Made by a program: the position numbers and the translations under genes. Below the pieces are notes generated by a model. The model did no database searches. It was not told the origin of the DNA and was given only the letters and a program-made list of their open reading frames with translations. Source: Clostridiales bacterium (GTDB lineage Bacteria; Bacillota; Clostridia; Saccharofermentanales; Saccharofermentanaceae). Taken from it: DNA of 64,000 nucleotides. Below, piece by piece: positions 41,898 to 50,989 of the stretch (positions within the stretch are counted from its first letter, which is position 1; every line of letters begins with the position of its first letter). The stretch covers positions 1 to 64,000 of the forward strand of contig JAFZVE010000011.1 of assembly GCA_017617995.1 (NCBI GenBank), written 5' to 3'.

Positions 41898-43296
41898 CGA
41901 TTTTCATCAGAATATCGTCATTCATTCGCTTATAGGATTTCCAGTCAAATACTTGCCGCGAGTAACCTGCTTTCTCTATAAGCACTTCATAGTAATTAAA
42001 TAATTGTTCGACGCTCTTCAATTGAGCTTTTTTCAGAAACTCCTCTTCTGGAATCGTCATCATAATATGCGCAGCCAAGTTGCGCGTGTCTTTTTCTATG
42101 GTAGTGATATTTTTGACCATCTCTATAGTCTGACGATCGCGTTGCGGATCTGTTGCTTCCTTGATCAGCCTATTTAGCGAACTGGGCCCCACCATAACTC
42201 TACTGTCGTTTTTCCCGAGGGAGGCCTTCTTAAAATGTATTTCGAGCAGACTTGGAAATGGCTTCTGGCGGTCAAAAAAGCCTTGCGGATCCATATATGA
42301 TTCCACCTTTATACCCGTAATCTGTTCATAAATCAGGCAGAAAAGCTTTGTATCTAGAGGCGTCATGGCACGAATCGCATCATTTATCTCTTTCTTATCA
42401 AAAGAAATCTTCAGATTGAGAGCATACTCGGTGCAAATGTAACGATCTCCGTTCGCATCATAAAACGGGATGTATGTTTTCTTCAGTTTCTCATAATTAT
42501 GCTTGCCTTTATCCTTCAGTTTTCCGGCACGAAGTTTCCTTCTTGCTGATGCAAATTTGAGCAGATCTTCCAGTTCTCTGCTGTTTTCATCTCCATCTCC
42601 AAAAAGTGCTACAAACACACTATAGGCAGCATCATAATCATAAGCTTTGATCAGTTCTTTCAAGATGCCATTAATCTTCATAGCATTTATATTCCGATTA
42701 GATACATCTCGCAACCGGTAATGTTCGCAGGGGGATCCTTCCGTTTTTGACAATTCGTTATCCCGATTTTTCTCAAAGTACAAATCCGTATGGTAGGGTT
42801 CAATATTGGCTGGCTTTAAATGCGGATAAGGATCCAGTACCTGAAGCAGTTTACACTTAGTGTTTTTCATACTCTTCAACACAAAAAGAGCACTTTTCAT
42901 TGCCGGCGTCCCAGAAGATGTATTGATCAAAAGCTCGCTGATATACTCATGTTCTTGCCGTATCTTTTGGATGATTGAGTAAAACTCATCATAAAACGCA
43001 TCCATGTCATAGACTTGATCTTCCACTGAACTTCGCAGTATCTCATAATCTTCACCTTCGACGAAGGTTCTTCCTAACGATTCCGCAAGCTGTCGCATAG
43101 AACCCGTATACCTGTGATCATTGTTCTCTATTTCATATATCTCGCTCGTCATGTACAAATACGTGTAATCCGGAAGATAACGGCGATAGATATGCATCAT
43201 AGAAGCATCACGAGTTTCCAATACCTCTCTTGTTTCAGGATCCCTACGGATCGACATCGGATCAGTTTTCCCAACCGGGCTAAAAAGAATCTTCAT
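41884..43296 (-). CDS. csm6: Cyclic-oligoadenylate-activated RNase Csm6 (CARF-HEPN)
   Basis: A 470-residue ancillary effector. The N terminus MKILFSPVGKTDPM and LINTSSGTPAMKSALFVL form the CARF domain that binds cyclic oligoadenylate. The C-terminal HEPN domain has the catalytic RNLAAH (R405, H410), matching R-X4-H. Once Cas10 makes the second messenger, Csm6 should degrade RNA non-specifically. GGAGGGGG precedes the ATG. It overlaps the gene on either side by 14-17 nt. Confidence 0.94.
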   Translation of the reverse strand: MKILFSPVGKTDPMSIRRDPETREVLETRDASMMHIYRRYLPDYTYLYMTSEIYEIENNDHRYTGSMRQLAESLGRTFVEGEDYEILRSSVEDQVYDMDAFYDEFYSIIQKIRQEHEYISELLINTSSGTPAMKSALFVLKSMKNTKCKLLQVLDPYPHLKPANIEPYHTDLYFEKNRDNELSKTEGSPCEHYRLRDVSNRNINAMKINGILKELIKAYDYDAAYSVFVALFGDGDENSRELEDLLKFASARRKLRAGKLKDKGKHNYEKLKKTYIPFYDANGDRYICTEYALNLKISFDKKEINDAIRAMTPLDTKLFCLIYEQITGIKVESYMDPQGFFDRQKPFPSLLEIHFKKASLGKNDSRVMVGPSSLNRLIKEATDPQRDRQTIEMVKNITTIEKDTRNLAAHIMMTIPEEEFLKKAQLKSVEQLFNYYEVLIEKAGYSRQVFDWKSYKRMNDDILMKIDEVL

Positions 43297-46246
43297 GGGG
43301 GTCCCCCTCCTGTATCATCTTTATCGAACGTTCATATGCTTCTTCTCGTTCCAGTATTTCGCGCACTACAGAATGCTGCCGCTTGCTGTCACCTCTATAT
43401 ATTTTATCAAACAACCGATCAGCCAGCACGAAAATGTTCTCATAAGAATAGAGCGCTTCGACAATCTCTGCATAATCATTTCCAGGATAATGAAGCGTCA
43501 CTACATATTCAAACCAATCTTCAGGATACATGGACACACACGGATTCTTCATGTATCGATATGGAAGGGGATCGATAGTAATTTCGTTATATCCTACTCT
43601 TATTGGAGTACGCCTTGCTATCTGATCCATCTGCACAAAATCTTTTCCTATCTTTCTTAATCGGCACCCGGTTATTACCTCATTTCCAACCATGCAAGAG
43701 AAAGTGCCGGCATTCTCAGTCTGTGTTCTTAGGATGGAAGAAATGATCTGTTTCGCACTATCACTCACATAGCTCATCCTCTTGTGGCAACTTATCGTGT
43801 ATGCCGACAATTCATGGAGAACACGAAGTCTGTCTTCTTGGGACGTTCCCAAAAGACCGATTCTGACTTCCTTACGTTCAGTTTCTGCATATTGTATCCC
43901 CTGTTCAACTATGTTTCTGTAATATCGGGCATCACACTCCTCCACTGCGTCAAGCATTTCTGCATTCAGAACACAGTCTAGACGGTATATAGCCAGTTTC
44001 TTTGTATCAAATGAATACACATTGAGTCTGAAGGTATTCTGTCTGTTAGAAAAATATATTGAGTCCGGGAATTTCTCCCCGCTGTTATCCGAATTCTTGT
44101 TATTCGAATAATCAAACCTCATTTTGCGTGAATGAATGACTGATTGTAATGCTGTTCGAAATGAATGAGGAGCTACATAGAGAGTATTGTTGGCGCAATC
44201 ACAGTAATGGATATGAGCAAAGGAGAATAGTGTTTCGTCCAGCGATCCAATTCTATCCTGAACTCTTCCAATCTCTTCTTCATTTAGAAAAAGCTTGGCT
44301 AACGGGTTCTTGACCATCTCGAGGATCCAGTTTTTCTCGAGGAGAGTGAGGGGGAGTTCAAGATTTTTCTCCGTGAGAACATCTGAATAATCCGGATGAC
44401 CAAGAAGATCCGCAAGCGATCTGAAGAAAATCTGTATGGGTTGAGAGAATTCGTCCTGGATCCTCTTTTGCTGATCCAGCGTCTGTGAGATTTTCTCATT
44501 ATTTGCAGTAAGTTCATCAAGAACAGAAATCAGGTTCTTCTCGGGATACTTTCCAGAAATAATCGTTTCCTGTAACATTTTCACAAAGGATACATGCGCA
44601 TATCCGGTTTCTGAACAGAAAAGATGCGTGGAGCTTGGAACTTCCCGCATGCTTTTCCACTCCATTTCTTCTGAATAACTCTCTTTGTTCATTTCTCTTA
44701 CTCTTCGGGCATCAATTACACCAGAAGAAATACAACGTTCGACTTGCTCGGTTTCCATACTTTGCAAATACGTCTCATACGGACAGATCCATGTATGAAT
44801 GTCTTTCACATCCGTGGTCAAAATGCCTACGCAAATCCGATTTTTCTCTTCTTTGATAATCCGGTACTCGCCGCATAGTTCTCTCTTGAAACGATCAAGA
44901 AGATACTTGTTCTTTTGAAAGTCAAGCACCATTAGTATATGTGTAAGAGGGATCGCATCCTCCCACGAACAATTCCCGCCCGAAACAGATTCGAAGCCAA
45001 AGCTCCTCGCATACTTTAACAGTTCTCGTGCTCGCTGAATCTCGTTGTCGCAACGCGCCATCGTTTCTGCGTTCATCTTTAGATTCCCTATCTCAACTTT
45101 GTGAATCATATTCAACCACACTGAACTAACACAGTGCAACTCCGGAGAGTAATATACCAGGACTTCGCGGCCGTCCTTTGCGGAAATTCGCACTTGAAGA
45201 GGACAAACAATAATATCGTTCCCGATTTCTTTTCCGGTTAGCCTTAGAGCGAATCCATTATTGGCCGCATAGAGAATATCGATAAGATTGAAATCATTTA
45301 TGGCATTGATCACGAAACGATCCTTATACCGAAATGGAGATCTATATCCCTGGACACAGATTCTTTCGCCTATCTGATATCCCACCGCTCCCAAAGGGCG
45401 AATCTCCGAGAATAGCTCCATGCAAGCCTTAAACCTTTCTAAATAATCAGAACATGCTTCCGCATCCCTACTATCTGAGCAAACCAAGTCCGAGAGCGTG
45501 GTTCGAGCCAGATGGTAACGGTGTGAGTCATCACACGTAAGAATCCCGACAGTCACCAGGCGATTAAGTTTGCTCGTAATCGTCTTTCCATCGAAACATG
45601 CCATTCGATCGACCACTAGTCGCGACTCGGAATCCTCGGGAAAAAGATCTTTGAGAAAAGAGAAGATTTCACTTCTGGATAGACCACCGCAAGCACCATA
45701 ATGACCGCACATCTTAAAGAATTTGGTCATAAAACATATACCACGTTCACGGCACATATCTTCTTGTTTGGAATCGCATCCAAATTTGTTGCAGCATACT
45801 GGATTGTACTCATTTCCCTCGCAATCATTCATTGAAGTCTTAACGATTCTCTGATCTTTCAGACTCATCGCATCCATCCTTTTGGATAGATATCCCCAGA
45901 TCTGCGATACTGACCAGAAAGCAAGCATAACGTAAAGGAAGAATTCCGAATCTTTATCATTACATCTGCTGTAAAGACCAAAGAATGGATTTCTTACACG
46001 CCGGTTCTCCGTCATCATGGAAACGGTTATCGGCTCTCCATTGCCACTCTGCTCAACCGGAACTGCGCTGTCTATCTTATCCTTGGTTTCAGAGAATGTA
46101 CTGGGCTTCATCCCGTACTCCTCCTCCAAATCCTTGGCATTGCGAAACTTATTCACATAAAATTCTGTCAGCAGGGTTTTATACACACTGTTGAAGCTTG
46201 AGGACTTAATGTATTTCTTATTGTTCACTCCAGCAGAACCCTTCAT
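43280..46246 (-). CDS. Giant double-WYL protein with Cys cluster and winged helix, first gene of the csm operon
   Basis: 988 residues from the ATG at 46246, chosen because AAGGGAG lies 5 nt upstream; the ATG nine codons earlier lies within or beside the -10. An N-terminal helical region has a possible HTH (DLEEEYGMKPSTFSETKDKI). A cluster of about ten Cys follows (residues 141-187). Next is a winged-helix-like segment (KTITSKLNRLVTVGILTCDD), then a WYL-like beta domain near 315-390 (ILYAANNGFALRL, VCPLQVRISAKDGREVLVYY). After about 300 helical residues a second WYL-like domain lies near 697-760 (ALQSVIHSRKMRFDY, IYRLDCV) with a WCX-like tail. The order recalls fused PafBC-type regulators. It is probably a sensor-regulator of this locus. 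WYL assignment rests on pattern only. Confidence 0.65.
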   Translation of the reverse strand: MKGSAGVNNKKYIKSSSFNSVYKTLLTEFYVNKFRNAKDLEEEYGMKPSTFSETKDKIDSAVPVEQSGNGEPITVSMMTENRRVRNPFFGLYSRCNDKDSEFFLYVMLAFWSVSQIWGYLSKRMDAMSLKDQRIVKTSMNDCEGNEYNPVCCNKFGCDSKQEDMCRERGICFMTKFFKMCGHYGACGGLSRSEIFSFLKDLFPEDSESRLVVDRMACFDGKTITSKLNRLVTVGILTCDDSHRYHLARTTLSDLVCSDSRDAEACSDYLERFKACMELFSEIRPLGAVGYQIGERICVQGYRSPFRYKDRFVINAINDFNLIDILYAANNGFALRLTGKEIGNDIIVCPLQVRISAKDGREVLVYYSPELHCVSSVWLNMIHKVEIGNLKMNAETMARCDNEIQRARELLKYARSFGFESVSGGNCSWEDAIPLTHILMVLDFQKNKYLLDRFKRELCGEYRIIKEEKNRICVGILTTDVKDIHTWICPYETYLQSMETEQVERCISSGVIDARRVREMNKESYSEEMEWKSMREVPSSTHLFCSETGYAHVSFVKMLQETIISGKYPEKNLISVLDELTANNEKISQTLDQQKRIQDEFSQPIQIFFRSLADLLGHPDYSDVLTEKNLELPLTLLEKNWILEMVKNPLAKLFLNEEEIGRVQDRIGSLDETLFSFAHIHYCDCANNTLYVAPHSFRTALQSVIHSRKMRFDYSNNKNSDNSGEKFPDSIYFSNRQNTFRLNVYSFDTKKLAIYRLDCVLNAEMLDAVEECDARYYRNIVEQGIQYAETERKEVRIGLLGTSQEDRLRVLHELSAYTISCHKRMSYVSDSAKQIISSILRTQTENAGTFSCMVGNEVITGCRLRKIGKDFVQMDQIARRTPIRVGYNEITIDPLPYRYMKNPCVSMYPEDWFEYVVTLHYPGNDYAEIVEALYSYENIFVLADRLFDKIYRGDSKRQHSVVREILEREEAYERSIKMIQEGDPHEDSF

Positions 46247-46271
46247 ACGAACTCCCTTGGCCTTTTTACTC

Positions 46272-46300
46272 ATTATACGAGTTTATAAGTCAACTGTTAA
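46272..46300 (-). promoter_or_regulatory. Promoter of the csm effector operon
   Basis: Read leftward: TTAACA, a 17-nt spacer and a perfect TATAAT, placing the start site near 46265 and giving a short leader to the ATG at 46246. Confidence 0.8.
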
Positions 46301-46427
46301 GCATCTTTGACGTTTTTCGAACTAATTTCCACATGAGCATTCTCCTCCATACACTCAACTTTTATACAATTAGGGTGAATTCAATACTGGTCAACAAAAC
46401 TGTATTTCAAGCGGGAGGGCAAATATC

Positions 46428-47306
46428 ATGGATATACAAATAGTACGCTCACAAGAAGCCGATTTCATATGTCACAACGGGCGTTTCCATGCAGACGATA
46501 TTTTTTCGACAGTTCTTCTATACAAACTCTGGAGCGGACAGTTCCGTCTTGCCAGAGTCTCTGTCGTACCCAAGGATATACGAAGTGGAGCAATCGTGTA
46601 TGACATCGGCGAAGGTGAATTCGATCACCATCAGGTCGGCGGCAACGGGTGTCGGACAAACGGAATTCCTTACGCTTCTTTCGGGTTGCTTTGGCACACC
46701 TATGGTGAAACTTACTGTCAGAAATACAGCATGGACGCTTCTTTCACCATTCCCGAATTTGATCGATTTGTAGAAGGAATTGATGCATATGATAATGGTC
46801 TGTTCCATAAAGACCAGGGTCCTATCCAGAACGTTTCGAATTGTATTGCCATGTTTAATCCTCCTTGGGAAGAAGAATCTGAAGATGCGACTAACGACGC
46901 GTTTATCCGCGCGCTTGGTTTTGCCGAAGTAATTTTTGAGAATGTTATGGCCGGCATCACTTCACGATGCCACGCACGGCAAATACTATCCGAATCACTG
47001 CAAAAAGCTGATTCTGATACGTTGTATCTTTCTCGTTATATGCCTTACTCAGCCTACCCTGAAATGCGCAGGAAAATCAGTTTCATCGTCTATCCTTCAA
47101 CCCGAGGTGGATATAACCTTCAGATTATCAACAGAGATTTCTCCTTCAGATCCGATATAATCGGTCTGTCTGGCGATGCACTGCGAAGAAAAACCGGAGT
47201 AGGAAGTGCGCTTTTCATTCACAACAGCGGTCGCATTGCCGGGACCAGTGAAATAAGTGATATCCCTCTTCTTCAATCATTCATAGTACAATTGAGATCC
47301 CATTAA
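46428..47306 (+). CDS. MYG1/DHH-type phosphoesterase in the CRISPR locus
   Basis: A 292-residue protein of the MYG1 (UPF0160) type, related to DHH phosphoesterases. Metal-binding motifs are HNGRFHADDIFSTVLLYKL near residue 16 and DIGEGEFDHHQVGG near 60, followed by the family helices FDRFVEGIDAYDNG. MYG1 proteins are metal-dependent 3'-5' RNA exonucleases in eukaryotes. It is divergent from the csm operon and sits between the effector and adaptation modules. A role in degrading oligoadenylates or short RNA is inference. GGGAGGG precedes the ATG. Confidence 0.85.
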   Translation: MDIQIVRSQEADFICHNGRFHADDIFSTVLLYKLWSGQFRLARVSVVPKDIRSGAIVYDIGEGEFDHHQVGGNGCRTNGIPYASFGLLWHTYGETYCQKYSMDASFTIPEFDRFVEGIDAYDNGLFHKDQGPIQNVSNCIAMFNPPWEEESEDATNDAFIRALGFAEVIFENVMAGITSRCHARQILSESLQKADSDTLYLSRYMPYSAYPEMRRKISFIVYPSTRGGYNLQIINRDFSFRSDIIGLSGDALRRKTGVGSALFIHNSGRIAGTSEISDIPLLQSFIVQLRSH

Positions 47307-47322
47307 ATCATCAAGGTGGCAG

Positions 47323-47616
47323 TTATATTTCCACCAATTCTTCCATTCCGGGAATTGCTGTTTCGTCCGATGAATAAATCGAGCTATACTGGAACTCCGA
47401 GATCTTAAGACAACGGACATCGCCTTCCTTGGGGCGACCAGACTCGATTTTTGCTACGTATTTCTCAGACTCTTCGGAATTGTGAACCGTTCTCATATAA
47501 ACAGAGCATTGCAACATGACAAAACCCTGCTTTATAAGAAATCTTCGAAAACGAGCCGCCGCTTTTCTTCCTTCAAGAGTAATTGCCGGAAGATCGAAAA
47601 ACACAATTAACCGCAT
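47323..47616 (-). CDS. cas2: CRISPR adaptation protein Cas2, type II-like
   Basis: A 97-residue Cas2: MRLIVFFDLP at the start, RFRRFLIKQGFVMLQCSVYMR, then a strand KEGDVRCLKISEFQYSS. The sequence pattern resembles Cas2 of type II systems more than of type III. Its start overlaps the end of cas1 by 10 nt. Confidence 0.93.
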   Translation of the reverse strand: MRLIVFFDLPAITLEGRKAAARFRRFLIKQGFVMLQCSVYMRTVHNSEESEKYVAKIESGRPKEGDVRCLKISEFQYSSIYSSDETAIPGMEELVEI

Positions 47617-48515
47617 ACGAAATCCTCTGAAATGAGGTCACAAGAACAGAATCGTGACGGCTGGTTATATTCAAATGCCGTGGCCAGGCTCTTCGCTGAC
47701 AATTCTATCGCATTTCGAACTTGCATCCTTTTCCCTCTGAATATCACTCGAGAATTAATAAGATTGACTAGTTGGCTTCTCTTCTTCTTATCCAATCCTC
47801 TTTGGAATTCTTCGTAATCTGAAGCTATGTACTGGTCAACGAGAGGCCGAAACGGTTCCATCAGGTCATCAGCAAGATTAAATTCATTCACTTCAGAACA
47901 ATGATGTATTCCCAATGCACAGTTAAATCCATACGAAACAAGTGCCTTTGCTGCACAAGAGCGGATGATTGCATATCCATAGTTGAGTGCTTGATTTATC
48001 GGATCATCTTGGAATCGCTTAAAGTCCTGCGAATAGAGATTCTGAAAAAAGACCTTCGCCGCACGGCCTTCCACGTTTTCTCTATCATGGCCTCTTACTT
48101 CTGTAGCACAATGAAACAAATAATCGACAATCGATCTATCAACAAATGCGTTATCTAGGCATATTGCCTGATTCTCGATTTTTCTTCTCGTAATCGTCTG
48201 CCAAACTTCGCTTTTGAAATCATCGGTAATCTGCATTTGTCTTTTCAATATGTGCAATGCATGGTAATTGGGATTGAGCGGGTAAATCTCTCCCGAAGGA
48301 AGATGCCGACTATCACACAGGATCACATGTACTTGCTTTGCTACCAGTTCTAGAAGTGTAGGCACAGTTATTGAAAGATTAGTATTATCAATGACAACAC
48401 AGTATAGATCCAGAATCGGCAATGATTCCTGGCTCCCGTCTTCTTGAGTGACCACGAGCCAGTTTTCATGTGTACTGATTTTCTCTCCATTGCTGATAAT
48501 AACCGAACGCCACAT
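47607..48515 (-). CDS. cas1: CRISPR integrase Cas1, type II-like
   Basis: A 302-residue spacer integrase. The N terminus MWRSVIISNGEKIS, the segment VHVILCDSRHLPSGEIYPL and the integrase core (Glu in GRAAKVFFQNLY, His in ALGIHHCSEVNEFNLADDLMEP, acidic residues after it) resemble Cas1 of type II-A/II-C systems. No cas9 is in the window. It lies 22 nt after the lipoprotein gene on the same strand, so it is probably co-transcribed with the two envelope-protein genes. Confidence 0.94.
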   Translation of the reverse strand: MWRSVIISNGEKISTHENWLVVTQEDGSQESLPILDLYCVVIDNTNLSITVPTLLELVAKQVHVILCDSRHLPSGEIYPLNPNYHALHILKRQMQITDDFKSEVWQTITRRKIENQAICLDNAFVDRSIVDYLFHCATEVRGHDRENVEGRAAKVFFQNLYSQDFKRFQDDPINQALNYGYAIIRSCAAKALVSYGFNCALGIHHCSEVNEFNLADDLMEPFRPLVDQYIASDYEEFQRGLDKKKRSQLVNLINSRVIFRGKRMQVRNAIELSAKSLATAFEYNQPSRFCSCDLISEDFVCG

Positions 48516-48536
48516 ATTTGTCTTCTATTCCTATTC

Positions 48537-49637
48537 CTATCCCATGATGTCAACAGGGATATCCGGATAGATATCGAACAATCCCTCTTTCACTTCGAGA
48601 ATTACTTCTTCCAAGAACGAATCGCTATATCCTCGTCCATAAACATTCAGTACGATGCGCTGTGTCGAACCTTCTGGAAGGTTTATCACACGAGAACTGA
48701 CCTGTTTTCTCAAAACATTAATCATATCATCGAGATGATCGACAAGATCATAACGTTTAACTTCAATTGCTTCTAAATGGTCATCTACTATGCGGACAAT
48801 ATCCGGACGGGTTGCACCTTCAGTACCCTGTGGAACAACTTTACCCTCCAGAAAATTGATCTGTTCTTCACCGGGATACTCCTCCAGTGCCATTAGTTCT
48901 GCTTCTCTCGGTTCAGGAACAGAGTTCATGAACCTATTCCACGCAACCGCTCCTGTAACAGCTCCTTTGACAGCGCCGATGATTGCTCCAACCTTATATC
49001 CCTTACTCGCACTTAACGCCATCGCTTTGACGGTCTCGCCAAAATCACGCGTCTGATAACCTGTGACTACTCCAGATATGACCGAACTAACTGCAGCAGC
49101 TTCTAATGCAGTGATGGCAGCTGTTTTTGCTGAAAATGCAAGGACAACGCTCACAGCTGTCATTCCGGCAAACCCGGTAACAACAGAAAGCGTAGCACAA
49201 ACCAGTATTACACCCGTTCCTACCCCTATATTGCGAATGATCTGATCCAATGTATCGTCATACACTTCAAACTCTTTGACAATCGTATTCCCGTTCTCAT
49301 CAGGTGCAAACACAAAGTGTTCTCCCTCAAAGGAAGAATTGATCTCGGACAGTGTATACCCGAAATATGAGTTCTCTTTTGAGTTATAGAGTTTCTCTTC
49401 AATGTATTCTTTTGATAGATAGACAGAAGAGATCGTATCAATATCATACTCATCGCTGTTAATCTGTTTTTCCAGAACAGCATAAATCTCGTCGTAGAGA
49501 TCTTGATTCATTCCTTCTACAGACTGGCTTCGACAAGTGTATCGCTCTGAAGTCTTACCGAATTCCCTTTTGCCCTTGAATGCACATCCGGAAAGAACAA
49601 TAGAAAATACAAGAATAACAGAATAGACACGTCTCAT
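48537..49637 (-). CDS. Lipoprotein with C-terminal restriction-endonuclease-fold toxin-like domain
   Basis: A 366-residue protein: lipobox VLSGC near residue 18, an exported N-terminal region, a strongly hydrophobic Gly/Ala-rich middle (about 130-235) that could insert in membrane, and a C-terminal domain of about 100 residues. The last reads QGTEGATRPDIVRI then LEAIEVKRYDLVDHL, the D...EXK pattern of restriction-fold toxin domains in polymorphic toxins. It overlaps the upstream surface-protein gene by 4 nt and lies 22 nt before cas1. Either it is an exported nuclease or a membrane-tethered one; function is inference. Confidence 0.7.
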   Translation of the reverse strand: MRRVYSVILVFSIVLSGCAFKGKREFGKTSERYTCRSQSVEGMNQDLYDEIYAVLEKQINSDEYDIDTISSVYLSKEYIEEKLYNSKENSYFGYTLSEINSSFEGEHFVFAPDENGNTIVKEFEVYDDTLDQIIRNIGVGTGVILVCATLSVVTGFAGMTAVSVVLAFSAKTAAITALEAAAVSSVISGVVTGYQTRDFGETVKAMALSASKGYKVGAIIGAVKGAVTGAVAWNRFMNSVPEPREAELMALEEYPGEEQINFLEGKVVPQGTEGATRPDIVRIVDDHLEAIEVKRYDLVDHLDDMINVLRKQVSSRVINLPEGSTQRIVLNVYGRGYSDSFLEEVILEVKEGLFDIYPDIPVDIMG

Positions 49638-50839
49638 TTTTGAGCACTCCTTTCGTTCCTAGCGGTATGATTTGCACATCGTCTCAGCAATAGGAAGATA
49701 ACTGCGAGGGCGAAGCTCAGGGTAATTACAACCATGCATCCGAGAATGCCATATTGCACTTCCGGAAGAATCTGTACGTTCAGAGCCGACTGGGTGTTTG
49801 AATCGTTCTGATTTACAACAAGAATGCCTGAATCCGAGTCACTCTCTTTATCACCAGCATTCGTGTCCAACCAGATCGCGCCCACAAATATCTGCTTCAC
49901 TGTTGTCTGATTGGTGTACTTATTCTTAACCGTGATAGTGTAAATCCCTTCTTCAGAGTATTCTTCACCTTCAGTTGCTGTACGATTGTAACGCACATCC
50001 TTTGTTATGCCACTGTCCGTAACCGTAACACTCTCGTACTGGATGCAGATATCCAGGTATCTGGAATTTGCAAAATCCAGGCAGAATCCATTCTCTGTCA
50101 CAGATTGATCCTGCAATTCACAATGAGAACCAAGCTCTATGGGGTATGCCATACAGTTGGAATTACGTACCGAGAACTTGAAGAAGATGCGGTAATCGTG
50201 ATATTCCGGGAACCACGGAACAACGTAGATAATATGCCTGCTTTCCTTGATTTCATAATCTAGCGCTACTTCATAATCGCCTTCTTCAAAGATGGCAACC
50301 TCCGTATTGGCGCCCTTTTTCACACCGGAAAGATAATCCATGTAGATTAAAGGTTCTTCCTTACAGTTCTGATAATCTGTCTTGCGGATGATAAGCATAC
50401 CGCGGCCACAATTTGTCTTCTCCGTCCCGAAATATGCATCGTATCCATTTGTGTCTTCATTGATGACCAGATCACTGTCACCATCCAGTTTACGGATATT
50501 CTGAAGAAGTTCGAAGGAGAGCGTAACTGTACTGCCAACGCTCTTCAGAAAAACTGGATTCCCTTCCGAATCTTCAGTTTTACCAGTGAAACCCTCAACG
50601 CAGAATTGTCCCAGATCCCACCCATAATGCGGATCGGACGAACGAATTCTGTCATTCTTCGAGAATCCGCTATCATGCCCGGCATTCACAACATCGTTGA
50701 AATAGAAGCAGTCCTCTTCCTTGTATGCACTGCTTTTCATAGAAAAAGCCATCATCGGAAATGAGCTCGTCAGGATAAGGAGCATTCCGATTGCAATAAT
50801 GTTTTTCGCTTCTTTAATTGTTTTCAGCGTGTTCTTCAT
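49634..50839 (-). CDS. Membrane-anchored surface protein
   Basis: A 401-residue protein with an N-terminal signal peptide (MLLILTSSFPMMAFS), about 330 extracellular residues with beta-rich Ig-like strands (GSTVTLSFELLQNI, EEGIYTITVKNKYTNQTTVKQIFVG), and one C-terminal membrane helix (VVITLSFALAVIFLLL) followed by basic residues. The ATG at 50839 has GGAGG 8 nt upstream. It starts the operon that continues into the toxin-like lipoprotein, cas1 and cas2, just beyond the array terminator. No family recognised. Confidence 0.75.
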   Translation of the reverse strand: MKNTLKTIKEAKNIIAIGMLLILTSSFPMMAFSMKSSAYKEEDCFYFNDVVNAGHDSGFSKNDRIRSSDPHYGWDLGQFCVEGFTGKTEDSEGNPVFLKSVGSTVTLSFELLQNIRKLDGDSDLVINEDTNGYDAYFGTEKTNCGRGMLIIRKTDYQNCKEEPLIYMDYLSGVKKGANTEVAIFEEGDYEVALDYEIKESRHIIYVVPWFPEYHDYRIFFKFSVRNSNCMAYPIELGSHCELQDQSVTENGFCLDFANSRYLDICIQYESVTVTDSGITKDVRYNRTATEGEEYSEEGIYTITVKNKYTNQTTVKQIFVGAIWLDTNAGDKESDSDSGILVVNQNDSNTQSALNVQILPEVQYGILGCMVVITLSFALAVIFLLLRRCANHTARNERSAQK

Positions 50840-50957
50840 GGTATTTGCCTCCAGAACGTTTTGTTGTAACCACATTCTAAAGACAAAGAGTCGCAAGAAA
50901 CATATAGGTAACCAGGAAAAAAGTTCGAAAGAATCGCATTCCTCAATTCAATACAAA

Positions 50958-50987
50958 TGAAAAGGAACCCTAGTTTCCTAGAGTTCC
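50958..50987 (-). terminator. Terminator of the CRISPR array transcript
   Basis: Read leftward: GGAACTCTAG-GAAA-CTAGGGTTCC (10 bp, one T-G) followed by TTTTC, directly after the last repeat. It shows that the array is transcribed leftward and that the next operon needs its own promoter. Confidence 0.85.
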
Positions 50988-50989
50988 CA

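Noticed and set aside
48537-49637. A TMP-like or tape-measure phage protein, suggested by the Gly/Ala-rich middle
   Set aside because: The lipobox and the C-terminal D...EVK domain fit an exported toxin-like protein better, and there is no phage context.
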